Part shown: positions 34,969 to 43,952 of the stretch, piece by piece
How positions within the stretch are numbered: the stretch's first letter is position 1
How the letters are laid out: each line of letters opens with the position of its first letter
From: Alteromonas sp. BMJM2
GTDB taxonomy: Bacteria > Pseudomonadota > Gammaproteobacteria > Enterobacterales > Alteromonadaceae
Assembly: GCF_027257845.1 (NCBI RefSeq)
Contig: NZ_JAPVOT010000015.1
Location: forward strand, 1 to 64,000
Direction: 5' to 3'
Length of the DNA: 64,000 nucleotides
Position numbers and translations under genes: made by a program
The notes under the pieces: model-generated
Seen by the model: the letters and a program-made list of their open reading frames with translations, nothing else
What the model was told of the DNA's origin: nothing
The model's database searches: none

Positions 34969-36678
34969 GTGTCGAGTTCAGATGAGTTTGAATCACAACC
35001 AATAAGCCCTACTAAATTACAACCAGCTCGCGCATTTGCAGGTAGCTATGCGGGAGAACATGTAGCCGGAACCGAATTTGTCATTGGGGCGCTCTTCGTG
35101 TCCTGGGGGGTAGGTGCAGGAGATATATTACTCGGCCTACTGCTCGGTAACTTGTTAGCGGTTTTAACATGGGGGCTTTTAACAGCGCCAATTGCCACCG
35201 ACACGCGTCTTACACTCTATGCTTACTTAGAAAAAATAGCAGGTAAGGGCACGATTAAGCTTTATAGCGTAGTAAATGGAATTCTTTTCAGCGTGCTTGC
35301 TGGCGCAATGATTACAGTGTCAGCATCAGCGGTTAGGATTTTATTAGATATTCCTCCACAAGTAGGTTGGCTTCCTTCTGACTTCCGTTTTGTATTAGTC
35401 GCACTCTTTGTGGGAGCAGTTGTCGTATTTATGGCTGTAAAAGGATTTGAAAAACTGGCTGCATTTGCAGAGGTTTGTGCTCCTTGGATGATCTTAATGT
35501 TTATTGTGGGCGCTTTGTTTCTTCTTCCTGCCCTAATAGATGCAACGCCAGGTATAGCCTCAATATCTTCATTTTCAGATTTTTACACCATTGCAAACGA
35601 GTCTATTTGGATAAAAACAAGTGATGATGTTGGTTTTTGGCACGTTGCTGCTTTTGCATGGGTTGCTAATTTAGCCATGCACGGCGGAATGGGTGATATG
35701 ACGTTACTCCGTTTCGCTCGATATTCAAAGTATGGATTCTTTTCAGCGCTGGGCATGTTTATTGGTCATTACATGGCGTGGATATGCGCAGGTATTATGG
35801 GGGCCGGTGCTGCAATAATTTTGAGTACAGCAATAACCAGCTTAGACCCTGGTGCGGTAGCTTATCAAGCGTTGGGAACATGTGGCATTATTGCCGTAAT
35901 TATTGCGGGTTGGACGACTTCAAATCCTACTATTTATCGCGCTGGTTTAGCATTTAGTTCGCTAAACCCAAAGTGGGGCAGAGAGAAATCAACAATCGTC
36001 GTTGGTGTTGTCACTACCATTATTGCCTGCTTTCCCTTCGTATTCTCACAGCTTTTGGGGTTTGTAGGAATTATGGGATTAATGATGGCACCTATTGGGG
36101 CAATCATCGTTGCAGAGCACTGGTTGTTTCCTAAAATGGGACTAACGCGCTATTGGTCTAAGTATAAAGGAAACACTACAAACTTTGCTGCAATTATAAC
36201 TTGGCTGACAGCACTTGCCCTCAGCTATGTTCTTGAACAGTCAGGTGTGTTTCACCTTTTCTTTTTACTAATCCCTATTTGGCTATATTCAACGGCAACA
36301 TACTGTTTATTGGCCATTGCCATGGGAGCTAAAGAGGTGTATCCGGCATCGGCTGAAGCAGAAAGACTTGAGTTAGGTCGAAAACTTGAAGAAAAAGCTT
36401 ATCTGGCGAACTTAACACCGAACAATTCAGGTGGCGTACGCAGAAAAATGCCATTTAATTTATTAATAGCTTCTGTTGCCGCTATTGCTTCGCTAGTGGC
36501 TTGCCTAGTCATAGGTGTGATGGCGTTTCTAGATGGCGATAATAGCTATCTGCACACACCGTTGTTAGTCGCTACCATCATCTATTTTGTCACCGCAACG
36601 TACGCGTATCTTGCTAACTCCAATAGCATTGCTGTCGAGAGTAAAGCCGGTGATATCTCTGCAGTGTCTGAAAATTAG
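34969..36678 (+). CDS. NCS1-type (purine-cytosine permease-like) transporter
   Basis: 569 residues from GTG with GGAGGAAA upstream. About 12 to 14 membrane segments are evident. The opening AGEHVAGTEFVIGALFVSWG and GLLLGNLLAVLTWGLL match the first two helices of nucleobase:cation symporter-1 proteins, and GWTTSNPTIYRAGLAFS matches the helix 8 region. Family members carry cytosine, purines, allantoin or thiamine. Here it sits before a sulfatase and the uronate genes, so a sugar-derived or other algal substrate is conceivable. The C-terminal 100 residues with two extra helices are unusual. Confidence 0.8.
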   Translation: MSSSDEFESQPISPTKLQPARAFAGSYAGEHVAGTEFVIGALFVSWGVGAGDILLGLLLGNLLAVLTWGLLTAPIATDTRLTLYAYLEKIAGKGTIKLYSVVNGILFSVLAGAMITVSASAVRILLDIPPQVGWLPSDFRFVLVALFVGAVVVFMAVKGFEKLAAFAEVCAPWMILMFIVGALFLLPALIDATPGIASISSFSDFYTIANESIWIKTSDDVGFWHVAAFAWVANLAMHGGMGDMTLLRFARYSKYGFFSALGMFIGHYMAWICAGIMGAGAAIILSTAITSLDPGAVAYQALGTCGIIAVIIAGWTTSNPTIYRAGLAFSSLNPKWGREKSTIVVGVVTTIIACFPFVFSQLLGFVGIMGLMMAPIGAIIVAEHWLFPKMGLTRYWSKYKGNTTNFAAIITWLTALALSYVLEQSGVFHLFFLLIPIWLYSTATYCLLAIAMGAKEVYPASAEAERLELGRKLEEKAYLANLTPNNSGGVRRKMPFNLLIASVAAIASLVACLVIGVMAFLDGDNSYLHTPLLVATIIYFVTATYAYLANSNSIAVESKAGDISAVSEN

Positions 36679-36689
36679 TTTCCAAAGTA

Positions 36690-36731
36690 GGGCTTCCCCT
36701 TTAGCCTCCGTGGGCTAGAGGGGCTTTTTAT
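36690..36731 (+). terminator. Terminator after the transporter gene
   Basis: GGCTTCCCCTTTAGCC pairs imperfectly with GGGCTAGAGGGGCT and is followed by TTTTTATTTATT. Confidence 0.75.
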
Positions 36732-36753
36732 TTATTATCGAGGGCTCTTATAG

Positions 36754-38184
36754 ATGAAATCTTTGCTCGTAATCTTTTTTATTTTTTTTTGTTCTTGCGC
36801 TGCAAGTGCAAGTGCTGACAACAGCGGTACTACGAATTCTCGGCCAAATATTTTATTTATACTTGCTGATGATCACCGCTGGGACCTTTTGGGCTCAAAA
36901 TCGTCCATTGTCAAAACACCAAACCTTGATGAAATAGCCAGTGAAGGGGTTTTGTTCGATAACGCTTTTGTTACTACACCGATATGTGCGTCGAGTCGAA
37001 TAAGTATATTAACTGGCTTAACGGAAAGAACTCATGACTTCACCTTTGGACGCCCTGCGACTGGTGAAGTGGAGTCGTCGAATATGTATCCGGCGTTACT
37101 CAAAAATGCAGGTTACAGCACAGGGTTTGTCGGCAAATACGAAATAAAAATCTCTGGTGCTGATGAACAGCGTTTTGACTACTTTAAACCATTATTACAA
37201 TCGAAAAAAAATGAGTGGAAGGGAAAGCAAATACCTCAAACTTACTACATTCAGAACTTAGCGAGCGAGTTTATTGAGCAAGCTTCTAAAAAAGATAAAC
37301 CGTGGGCACTTGCTGTTAATTTTTGGAATCCTCACGCCCACGATGTTGATAAAGAGGAGCAGTTTCACTATCCAGCTGAATTTGAAGATATGTACTCTGA
37401 TAGAACAATTCCTCCTGCGAAAATGTCTGATGATGCAGTCTATGAAGACCTACCAGACTTTTTAAAATCATCTATGGGTCGAATTCGATGGAAATATAGG
37501 TTTTCTACCCCTGACATGTATCAACGAATTGTGAAGCGCCATTATCGGGCAATCAGCAGTGTTGATAAAGCGGTAGGATCTTTAAATCAACTACTTAAAT
37601 CTTTGGGCGTGGATGACAATACAATAATTATCTACACCGGCGACAACGGCTATGCACTCAATGAAAGGCAATTAGCTGGGAAGTGGTTCGGGTGGGAGGA
37701 GGACCTCCGCGTTCCATTGATAATTAAAGACCCGCGCATTAAAAAGCAAAAGGAAGTTAGTGAGATAGCTCTGAATATTGATATCGCGCCTACGATCCTG
37801 GATATTGCTGGCGTTGAAATACCAGACTCATATCAAGGAAAAAGCTTAATTCCTCTTGTCGGAAGTGAAGAAGTTGTTAATTGGAGGCAAGAGTTTTTCT
37901 TCGAACACATGTACCAACCAAAGCGCGCCCCAATACCACCGATGTACGGACTAAGGACATCAAACTGGAAACTAGTCAACTTTTACAAAAACAACTATGT
38001 TCAGCTTTATGACTTAGATGAAGATCCAGGAGAGACGAAGAACCTAGCTTATAGCGATAAGTACGAGTACCTAAGAGATGCTCTCCTTCAGCGAGCTGAC
38101 CACTACATTGACAAGTATGAAGCTGCTCGTAGCGAAGAAGTTAGAAGTCGAAATGATTTCGAAAATGCGATGCCTCCTCTTTAA
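36754..38184 (+). CDS. Sulfatase (fifth in the window)
   Basis: 476 residues with signal peptide ending near CAASASAD. LFILADDHRWDLLG gives the metal site and CASSRISILTG the activation signature, with precursor Cys at about residue 78; Ser stands at the usual Pro position. GFVGKYEIKIS carries the catalytic Lys region and YTGDNGYALNE the second metal site. It resembles glucosamine- or glucose-6-sulfatase-like bacterial enzymes (S1_11 or nearby), a loose assignment. It lies before the KDG kinase operon but a 250-base gap with regulatory boxes separates them, so it likely has its own transcript. Confidence 0.88.
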   Translation: MKSLLVIFFIFFCSCAASASADNSGTTNSRPNILFILADDHRWDLLGSKSSIVKTPNLDEIASEGVLFDNAFVTTPICASSRISILTGLTERTHDFTFGRPATGEVESSNMYPALLKNAGYSTGFVGKYEIKISGADEQRFDYFKPLLQSKKNEWKGKQIPQTYYIQNLASEFIEQASKKDKPWALAVNFWNPHAHDVDKEEQFHYPAEFEDMYSDRTIPPAKMSDDAVYEDLPDFLKSSMGRIRWKYRFSTPDMYQRIVKRHYRAISSVDKAVGSLNQLLKSLGVDDNTIIIYTGDNGYALNERQLAGKWFGWEEDLRVPLIIKDPRIKKQKEVSEIALNIDIAPTILDIAGVEIPDSYQGKSLIPLVGSEEVVNWRQEFFFEHMYQPKRAPIPPMYGLRTSNWKLVNFYKNNYVQLYDLDEDPGETKNLAYSDKYEYLRDALLQRADHYIDKYEAARSEEVRSRNDFENAMPPL

Positions 38185-38322
38185 TTTATTCTCATGCTCA
38201 CGTTGGTGCTCGTTGCGCCAGTCGTGAGCTGACTCTTCTTCACGAAGTGCCAAAACCCTTCAAAGTTCTTTTTTAACTATCTTGATAAACGCAACTCTTA
38301 ATACTTTAACCTTACACTCTCA

Positions 38323-38369
38323 TGATTGATTTTGAGTGTTGATGATTGGTAATTGTTCATATACAATCA
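38323..38369. promoter_or_regulatory. TGATTG/CAATCA operator cluster before kdgK
   Basis: TGATTG at 38323 and 38343, 20 bases apart, and CAATCA at 38364. The spacing equals two helical turns and repeats at other promoters of the locus. Confidence 0.55.
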
Positions 38370-38452
38370 TTTTACAAATAATTAATGATTTTTATTGCGT
38401 GACGATTGCTGAAATTGCATTTCACGTAATGTAGAGGTTGGAGTGCAATAGG

Positions 38453-39358
38453 GTGAAGTTAGCGATTATTGGCGAATGCATGATTGAGTTATCAAACAGC
38501 GAAGGTGAGTTTTATCAACTCAGTTACGGTGGGGATACTCTTAATACCGCTATATATCTATCTCGTTGTGGAGGAGAGGTTGAGTACGTTACTGCCCTAA
38601 GCGACGATGTGTTTAGCAGCAAGATGCTCGAAAATTGGCAAAGCGAAGGTGTTGGTGTGAAACACGTAAAGCAACTTGCTAATAGTGTGCCGGGCCTCTA
38701 CTTGATCGAAAATGAAGCTAATGGTGAAAGGCACTTCCATTACTGGCGTTCAAATTCACCCGCTAAGTTTCTACTGGAACAATGTCCAGAAATATTTAAA
38801 GAGCTTGAAGAGTACGATGCCTTATTTCTCAGTGGTATTACCTTATCAATCTATTCCGAAGCCTCAAGAGCCAAACTATTTGATTTTTTGAAAAAATATC
38901 GAGACAAGGGAGGAAAGGTTATTTTCGACAATAACTATCGCCCAAAAGGTTGGCTTTCGTTTAATGAAGCATCCAAAACATTTAATCAAATAATGAATCT
39001 CACTGATGTAGCGCTGCTCAGTATGGAAGACGAAATAAGCTTACATGGGGAACACTCAACTGAATATTGCATTGAACGTTGGTTAAAAGCTGGCGCTTCA
39101 GAGGTTGTGATAAAAAATGGCCCGAATGGCATTCTTACAGCCAACAGTATGGGGAAATTTGAGTTTGACGTACCAAATATTGTCAAGCCTATCGACACAA
39201 CTGCGGCAGGTGATTCTTTCAACGGCGCATTTTTGGCCAGCAAAGCCAAAGGTGAAGACTTAGAAAAATGCATTCGCGCCGGCCAATTCTGTGCTGCCCA
39301 AGTCATTCTTCACAAAGGGGCAATTGTTCCGCGTGAAGTGAAATTGATTGAGGGATAG
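38453..39358 (+). CDS. kdgK: 2-keto-3-deoxygluconate kinase
   Basis: About 301 residues from GTG 38453 (GGAG 9 bases upstream); a TTG at 38438 is in frame. PfkB/ribokinase fold: LAIIGECMIEL opening strand, SYGGDTLNTAIYLSRCG near the sugar site, and DTTAAGDSFNGAFLA as the anion-hole and catalytic-Asp motif. It phosphorylates KDG to KDPG, after KduI and KduD. Its stop lies 2 bases from the TRAP gene start, so it heads a five- or six-gene operon through kduI. No KDPG aldolase is seen in the window and it is presumably supplied by the chromosome. Confidence 0.9.
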   Translation: MKLAIIGECMIELSNSEGEFYQLSYGGDTLNTAIYLSRCGGEVEYVTALSDDVFSSKMLENWQSEGVGVKHVKQLANSVPGLYLIENEANGERHFHYWRSNSPAKFLLEQCPEIFKELEEYDALFLSGITLSIYSEASRAKLFDFLKKYRDKGGKVIFDNNYRPKGWLSFNEASKTFNQIMNLTDVALLSMEDEISLHGEHSTEYCIERWLKAGASEVVIKNGPNGILTANSMGKFEFDVPNIVKPIDTTAAGDSFNGAFLASKAKGEDLEKCIRAGQFCAAQVILHKGAIVPREVKLIEG

Positions 39359-39360
39359 TA

Positions 39361-40356
39361 ATGAGATGTTACCGATTGCTTTATCTATTATTACTAATTC
39401 CGTTAACTGCGCTATATGGGTGTAACGATGAAGGAAAAGATGACACGTATGTCATCAGGTTAGGGCATCAGCTCGATATTAATCACCCTGTTCATAAAGG
39501 CCTTGTTTTCTTAAAAGAGGAGTTAGAGCGTAACTCTGAAGGAAAAATGTCTATTGTTATTTACCCCTCTTCTCAAGTAGGTGACGAGAGGGAAGTTCTT
39601 GAGTTGATACAGATTGGTAGCATGGGAATGACTAAAGTGTCAGCAAGTGCACTAGAGACCTTTGTTCCTGAGATGAAAGTATTTAGTTTACCCTACCTTT
39701 TTAATGATAATGCGCATTATTGGAAAACTTTGAACGGTGAGGTAGGGAAAGCGCTTCTTGCTGCAGGCGAACCTTATCGTTTTAAGGGGCTAGGTTATTT
39801 TGATGCCGGTTCAAGAAGTTTTTATACGACGAAAAAACCAGTTCAGTCACCCGATGATCTAAAAGGTCAGAAAATAAGGGTGATGAACAGCCAAACGGCA
39901 GTGTCTATGGTAAATACCATGGGTGGGTCTGCAACACCGGTAAGCTGGGGCGAGCTTTATACATCTTTACAGCAGGGTGTGGTAGATGGTGCTGAAAACA
40001 ACCTTCCTAGTTTTTACTTCTCCAAACACTATGAGGTAAGTCAGTACCTTATTTTAGACGAACACACTTCTATTCCTGACGTCATTATTGTTGGAACTCA
40101 TGTTTGGGAACAGCTTAGCGCCACGCAACGAACATGGTTGCAAGATGCTATGAAGGCGGCGACCAAATATCAAAAAGAAATGTGGGCTGAGTCTACTGAG
40201 AAATCATTGGAAATTGTGAAAGAGGCAGGCGTGCAAGTTATCGCAGCAGACAAGGAGCAATTTCAACAAAGTGTCGCACCCATTTATGAAGGACTGCGGG
40301 GAAGCGAACTGGAAAAATTGGTTCAACAAATAAAAGCTCTAGGAGAAAAAATGTGA
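39361..40356 (+). CDS. TRAP transporter solute-binding protein (DctP family)
   Basis: 331 residues. The signal ends in LYGC, so it is a lipoprotein, unusual for a Gram-negative periplasmic binding protein but seen in some marine TRAP systems. VIRLGHQLDINHPVHKGL, IVIYPSSQVGDEREVLELIQIG, and YFDAGSRSFYTTKKPVQSPDDLKG are standard DctP blocks; the Arg in the conserved KIRVMNSQT segment normally binds the carboxylate. The substrate is probably a uronate released from ulvan. It overlaps the small membrane subunit gene by 4 bases. Confidence 0.92.
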   Translation: MRCYRLLYLLLLIPLTALYGCNDEGKDDTYVIRLGHQLDINHPVHKGLVFLKEELERNSEGKMSIVIYPSSQVGDEREVLELIQIGSMGMTKVSASALETFVPEMKVFSLPYLFNDNAHYWKTLNGEVGKALLAAGEPYRFKGLGYFDAGSRSFYTTKKPVQSPDDLKGQKIRVMNSQTAVSMVNTMGGSATPVSWGELYTSLQQGVVDGAENNLPSFYFSKHYEVSQYLILDEHTSIPDVIIVGTHVWEQLSATQRTWLQDAMKAATKYQKEMWAESTEKSLEIVKEAGVQVIAADKEQFQQSVAPIYEGLRGSELEKLVQQIKALGEKM

Positions 40357-40856
40357 ATGCGTTGACTACTTTGATTTCAGGGTTAAACAAATTTCTCCGG
40401 GTATTACTGACCTTAATGATGGCGCTATTAGTTTTGAATGTAACGTGGCAAGTAGTCACTCGTTTCATTCTGCCCCATCCAAGCTCATTTACTGAAGAGC
40501 TTGCTCGCTTTTTGTTGATATGGATAAGTTTGCTAGGTAGCGCCTATGCCTTTCATACACATAGCCATTTAGGGTTCGATTATCTCACTAAGAAGTTAAA
40601 TCAAAGTGGGGCGTTAATGACAGCAAGGCTGGGCTATACGATAGTGATTTTGTTTGCATTAGGCGTACTTCTAGTGGGTGGCACGAATCTAACCTATATC
40701 ACATTCTTATTAAAACAAGCCTCCCCCGTTTTAGGAATTCCAATGGGATTTATTTACATGGTTGTGCCTATAAGCGGTGTTTTGTTTGCGGTTTATGGCG
40801 TTTTAGGCCTGCTAGAAATGAAAAACACTAATAAGCTAAGGGAGCACGCACTATGA
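40353..40856 (+). CDS. TRAP transporter small membrane subunit (DctQ family)
   Basis: 167 residues from GTG, overlapping the binding-protein stop. Four membrane helices, with the family motif NVTWQVVTRFILPHPSSFTEE after helix 1 and LLIWISLLGSAYAFHTHSHLG in helix 2. It pairs with DctM. Confidence 0.92.
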   Translation: MNALTTLISGLNKFLRVLLTLMMALLVLNVTWQVVTRFILPHPSSFTEELARFLLIWISLLGSAYAFHTHSHLGFDYLTKKLNQSGALMTARLGYTIVILFALGVLLVGGTNLTYITFLLKQASPVLGIPMGFIYMVVPISGVLFAVYGVLGLLEMKNTNKLREHAL

Positions 40857-42145
40857 CTTCGCTAGTACTGTTTGGCATATTCCTACTACTTCTACTTATT
40901 AATATTCCCATTGCGATAAGTATTATTGTCGCCACCCTAGCAACGATGCTACTGACAATCGATACGCTTCCTGCCCTAACTACTCTAGCTCAACGGTTAG
41001 CTGTGGGTGTAGACAGCTTTGCACTTTTAGCGATTCCTTTTTTTGTTTTGTCAGGCTATTTGATGGGGCAGGGCGGGATAGCAGTACGACTTATTGAGTT
41101 TGCAAAAGTATTGGTAGGCAAACTTCCTGGCGGATTGGCATTCGTAAACATCATTTCATGTGCACTGTTTGGCTCAATTTCTGGCTCAGCGGTAGCGGCC
41201 ACTTCTGCGGTAGGTGGTTTTATGGTACCTGCAATGGAAAAAGAGGGCTATAGCAGACCATTTAGTACTGCAGTAACGGTTACCGCTGCTACTACTGGCA
41301 TGTTGATACCACCAAGTAATATTCTAATTATTTATTCATTGGCGAGCGGTGGAGTGTCAATTGCTGCATTGTTTATTGCCGGTTATTTACCGGGGCTTTT
41401 GGTAACTGCATTGCTCATGTTAGGCGCTGGTTATTATGTAAAAAAGAATGGTATAGCAACAGAAAAAACAATAGTAGTAGGAAAGTTTTTACCAAGTCTT
41501 TTAGGTGCAGTGCCGTGCCTTTTCCTTATTGTTCTGATCATTGGTGGAATAATAGGAGGGCTTTTTACACCCACTGAAGCTGGCGCAATTGCGGTTCTTT
41601 ACTCGTTAGTTTTAGCTCTCGGCTTTTACAGAGAGCTTTGCGTGAAGGATCTTTATCCTATATTGCTGAAAACTGTCAACACTACCGCAATCGTTATGTT
41701 TCTTATTGGCGCCTCAGCATCAATGTCTTGGTTAATGTCGTACGAAGAAATACCTCAAGCAATAAGCAACTCATTACTTTCGGTGTCTGAAAACGCCATC
41801 ATAATCTTGCTGATAATGAACCTCATTCTATTGGCAGTTGGCACATTTATGGATGTTACACCTGCAGTTTTAATCTTCACCCCAATATTCTTACCCATCG
41901 CTGAGATGCTTAATATCTCTCCTCTACATTTTGGGATAATGATGATTTTAAACTTATCTATAGGCTTATGTACCCCTCCAGTGGGCAGCGTTCTCTTTGT
42001 CGGGTGCAGTATTGGTAAGGTATCTATTAGCAGCATAATGAAGCCGATACTGCCTCTTTATGCCGCCATGCTTGTTGCATTGGCGCTAACAATTATCTTC
42101 CCCGAAATTAGCGAATTCCTGCCCAAGCTGTTGGGCCTCATTTAA
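40853..42145 (+). CDS. TRAP transporter large membrane subunit (DctM family)
   Basis: 430 residues, 12-13 helices. Family blocks include LLAIPFFVLSGYLMGQGGIA, SGSAVAATSAVGGFMVPAM, IPPSNILIIYSLASGGVSI and LCTPPVGSVLFVGC. It is the sodium-coupled channel of the uronate-type TRAP system. Start overlaps the DctQ stop in ATGA, and 26 bases separate it from kduD. Confidence 0.94.
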   Translation: MTSLVLFGIFLLLLLINIPIAISIIVATLATMLLTIDTLPALTTLAQRLAVGVDSFALLAIPFFVLSGYLMGQGGIAVRLIEFAKVLVGKLPGGLAFVNIISCALFGSISGSAVAATSAVGGFMVPAMEKEGYSRPFSTAVTVTAATTGMLIPPSNILIIYSLASGGVSIAALFIAGYLPGLLVTALLMLGAGYYVKKNGIATEKTIVVGKFLPSLLGAVPCLFLIVLIIGGIIGGLFTPTEAGAIAVLYSLVLALGFYRELCVKDLYPILLKTVNTTAIVMFLIGASASMSWLMSYEEIPQAISNSLLSVSENAIIILLIMNLILLAVGTFMDVTPAVLIFTPIFLPIAEMLNISPLHFGIMMILNLSIGLCTPPVGSVLFVGCSIGKVSISSIMKPILPLYAAMLVALALTIIFPEISEFLPKLLGLI

Positions 42146-42171
42146 TTACACAAAAAGTTAGGAGACATGAA

Positions 42172-42945
42172 GTGTCTGATTATTTAAGTAGACAATTTGG
42201 TTTGCACGGCAAAGTTGCCGTAGTTACAGGGGCTAGTAGAGGGTTAGGGCAGGGCATTGCACTAGCCTTAGGTGAAGCCGGCGCGACAGTTATTGCCATA
42301 GGTTCGTCGACAAAAAGCGTTGAATCTACCATTGATTTGTTAGTTAAGAAAGATGTCGAGTGTGCAGGCTACGGGTGTGATCAATCAAACACCGCCGAAA
42401 TTATCGATACTGTAAGTACAATTATTGAAAATCATGGGCGCATTGATGTTTTAGTTAACAACGCTGGAACCATAAAGCGTTCTCCCGCACATGAGTTTTC
42501 AGATGAAGACTGGAACGAAGTCATTAATGTGAATCTAAATGGTGTGTTCACTTTCTGTCGTGAAGCGGGCAAACAGATGTTGAAACAAGGTAGTGGTAAA
42601 ATTATTAATATTGCTTCTTTGCTAAGTTTCTCTGGCGGTATTACTGTTCCAGCCTATGCTGCAAGTAAAGGTGGTGTTGCGCAATTAACAAAAGCACTGG
42701 CAAATGAATGGGCTAATCAAAATATCCAAGTGAATGCAATCGCCCCTGGATACTTTGAAACAGACAATACGTACAACATTCGCCAAGACCAATCGCGATA
42801 TGAAAGTATTACCAGTCGGATCCCGACCGGAAAATGGGGCCAGCCTGACGACCTTGGAGGCGCCGCTATCTTTCTCTCTTCTCGAGCGTCTTCATACGTG
42901 AACGGGCATGTATTACTTGTTGATGGCGGCTGGATGGCTCGCTAA
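42172..42945 (+). CDS. kduD: 2-deoxy-D-gluconate (DKII) 3-dehydrogenase
   Basis: 257 residues from GTG. Classical SDR: TGASRGLGQGIALALGEAG binds NAD(P), NNAGT follows, the catalytic Ser is in INIASLLSFSGG and the YxxxK motif is YAASKGG. NAIAPGYFETDNTYNIR is characteristic of the KduD group. It reduces 2,5-diketo-3-deoxygluconate to KDG, the step after KduI. A shared operon with kdgK, TRAP and kduI supports the assignment. Confidence 0.9.
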   Translation: MSDYLSRQFGLHGKVAVVTGASRGLGQGIALALGEAGATVIAIGSSTKSVESTIDLLVKKDVECAGYGCDQSNTAEIIDTVSTIIENHGRIDVLVNNAGTIKRSPAHEFSDEDWNEVINVNLNGVFTFCREAGKQMLKQGSGKIINIASLLSFSGGITVPAYAASKGGVAQLTKALANEWANQNIQVNAIAPGYFETDNTYNIRQDQSRYESITSRIPTGKWGQPDDLGGAAIFLSSRASSYVNGHVLLVDGGWMAR

Positions 42946-42990
42946 CGCGAACCCGCCAACTTTTCTAACAACATATCAAATAGGCACAAT

Positions 42991-43821
42991 ATGAACTTTT
43001 TATTTTCTACCAATAAGCGCAGTTACCCAAGTATGACCAATGAGGAGTTAAGAGACGCTTTTTTAACGGAAGAGCTCTTTACTCCTGGTCATCTATCGCT
43101 TACTTACACTGATGTTGACAGAGCGGTTATCGGCGGTGCTATGCCGACAGAGGCCTCTATTGAATTACCAACGCATAAAGAACTTGCTGCTGATTACTTT
43201 TGTGAGCGCAGAGAACTAGGAATTATTAACATCGGTGGGGAAGGCTCTGTCAGTGTTGATGGTGAAAGTTTCGAAATGGCTAAAAAAGACAGCCTTTACG
43301 TTACCAGAGGTAGTAAAGAAGTTGTCTTGTCGTCTAAGGATGCGAGTAATCCTGCTAAATATTACATGATTTCATATCCTGCGCACCGGGCCACTAAAAC
43401 TGTCCATGTGCCAAAGACGATGGCAAAACAGATAGATCTTGGTTCTCAGGAAACCTCTAACGAAAGAACAATATTTCAGTCTATTAGACCGGGAATTGTC
43501 GATAGTTGCCAGTTAGTCATGGGTATTACCGAATTAAAAACCGGAAGCGTTTGGAACACTAAGCCCCCCCATACGCATTTTCGTAGGACTGAAATTTATA
43601 TGTATTTCGACCTCGATAAAAGCGAAAGGGTCTTTCATATGCTTGGTGAACCCAAAGAAGTTAAAACTCTTCCATTAGCGCCTGAAATAGCAATTGCCTC
43701 ACCTAGCTGGTCTATCCACAGTGGGGTAGGGACGACAAATTACAGCTTTATTTGGGCTATGGGCGGAGAAAACCAAGAGTTTGATGACATGGACCACATT
43801 GAAATTTCTTCTTTAAGTTAA
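42991..43821 (+). CDS. kduI: 5-keto-4-deoxyuronate isomerase
   Basis: 276 residues, double cupin. The metal motif is PPHTHFRRTEIYMYF at about residues 190-204, and ERRELGIINIGGEGSVSVDG begins the first cupin. VMGITELKTGSVWNT and HSGVGTTNYSFIWAMGGEN are typical KduI blocks. It isomerises the open form of the unsaturated uronate (4-deoxy-L-threo-5-hexosulose uronate) to 3-deoxy-D-glycero-2,5-hexodiulosonate. It is the clearest sign that the locus eats a lyase product. Confidence 0.95.
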   Translation: MNFLFSTNKRSYPSMTNEELRDAFLTEELFTPGHLSLTYTDVDRAVIGGAMPTEASIELPTHKELAADYFCERRELGIINIGGEGSVSVDGESFEMAKKDSLYVTRGSKEVVLSSKDASNPAKYYMISYPAHRATKTVHVPKTMAKQIDLGSQETSNERTIFQSIRPGIVDSCQLVMGITELKTGSVWNTKPPHTHFRRTEIYMYFDLDKSERVFHMLGEPKEVKTLPLAPEIAIASPSWSIHSGVGTTNYSFIWAMGGENQEFDDMDHIEISSLS

Positions 43822-43861
43822 GTTTTAGCCTGTAAATTGCCATCAAGTATGTAATTTTTAT

Positions 43862-43899
43862 CAAAATCAATCATGTTTTGAGTTTTTTGATTGATTTTG
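43862..43899. promoter_or_regulatory. Perfect inverted operator before the DeoR gene
   Basis: CAAAATCAATCA and TGATTGATTTTG form 12-base arms around a 14-base spacer, 54 bases before the regulator start. It is the best inverted copy of the locus-wide TGATTG box and probably an autoregulatory site. Confidence 0.65.
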
Positions 43900-43952
43900 G
43901 TTGCTTTGGTGATTATATTAAACGCTATAACGCCAAATAGGACAGAAAAGTA

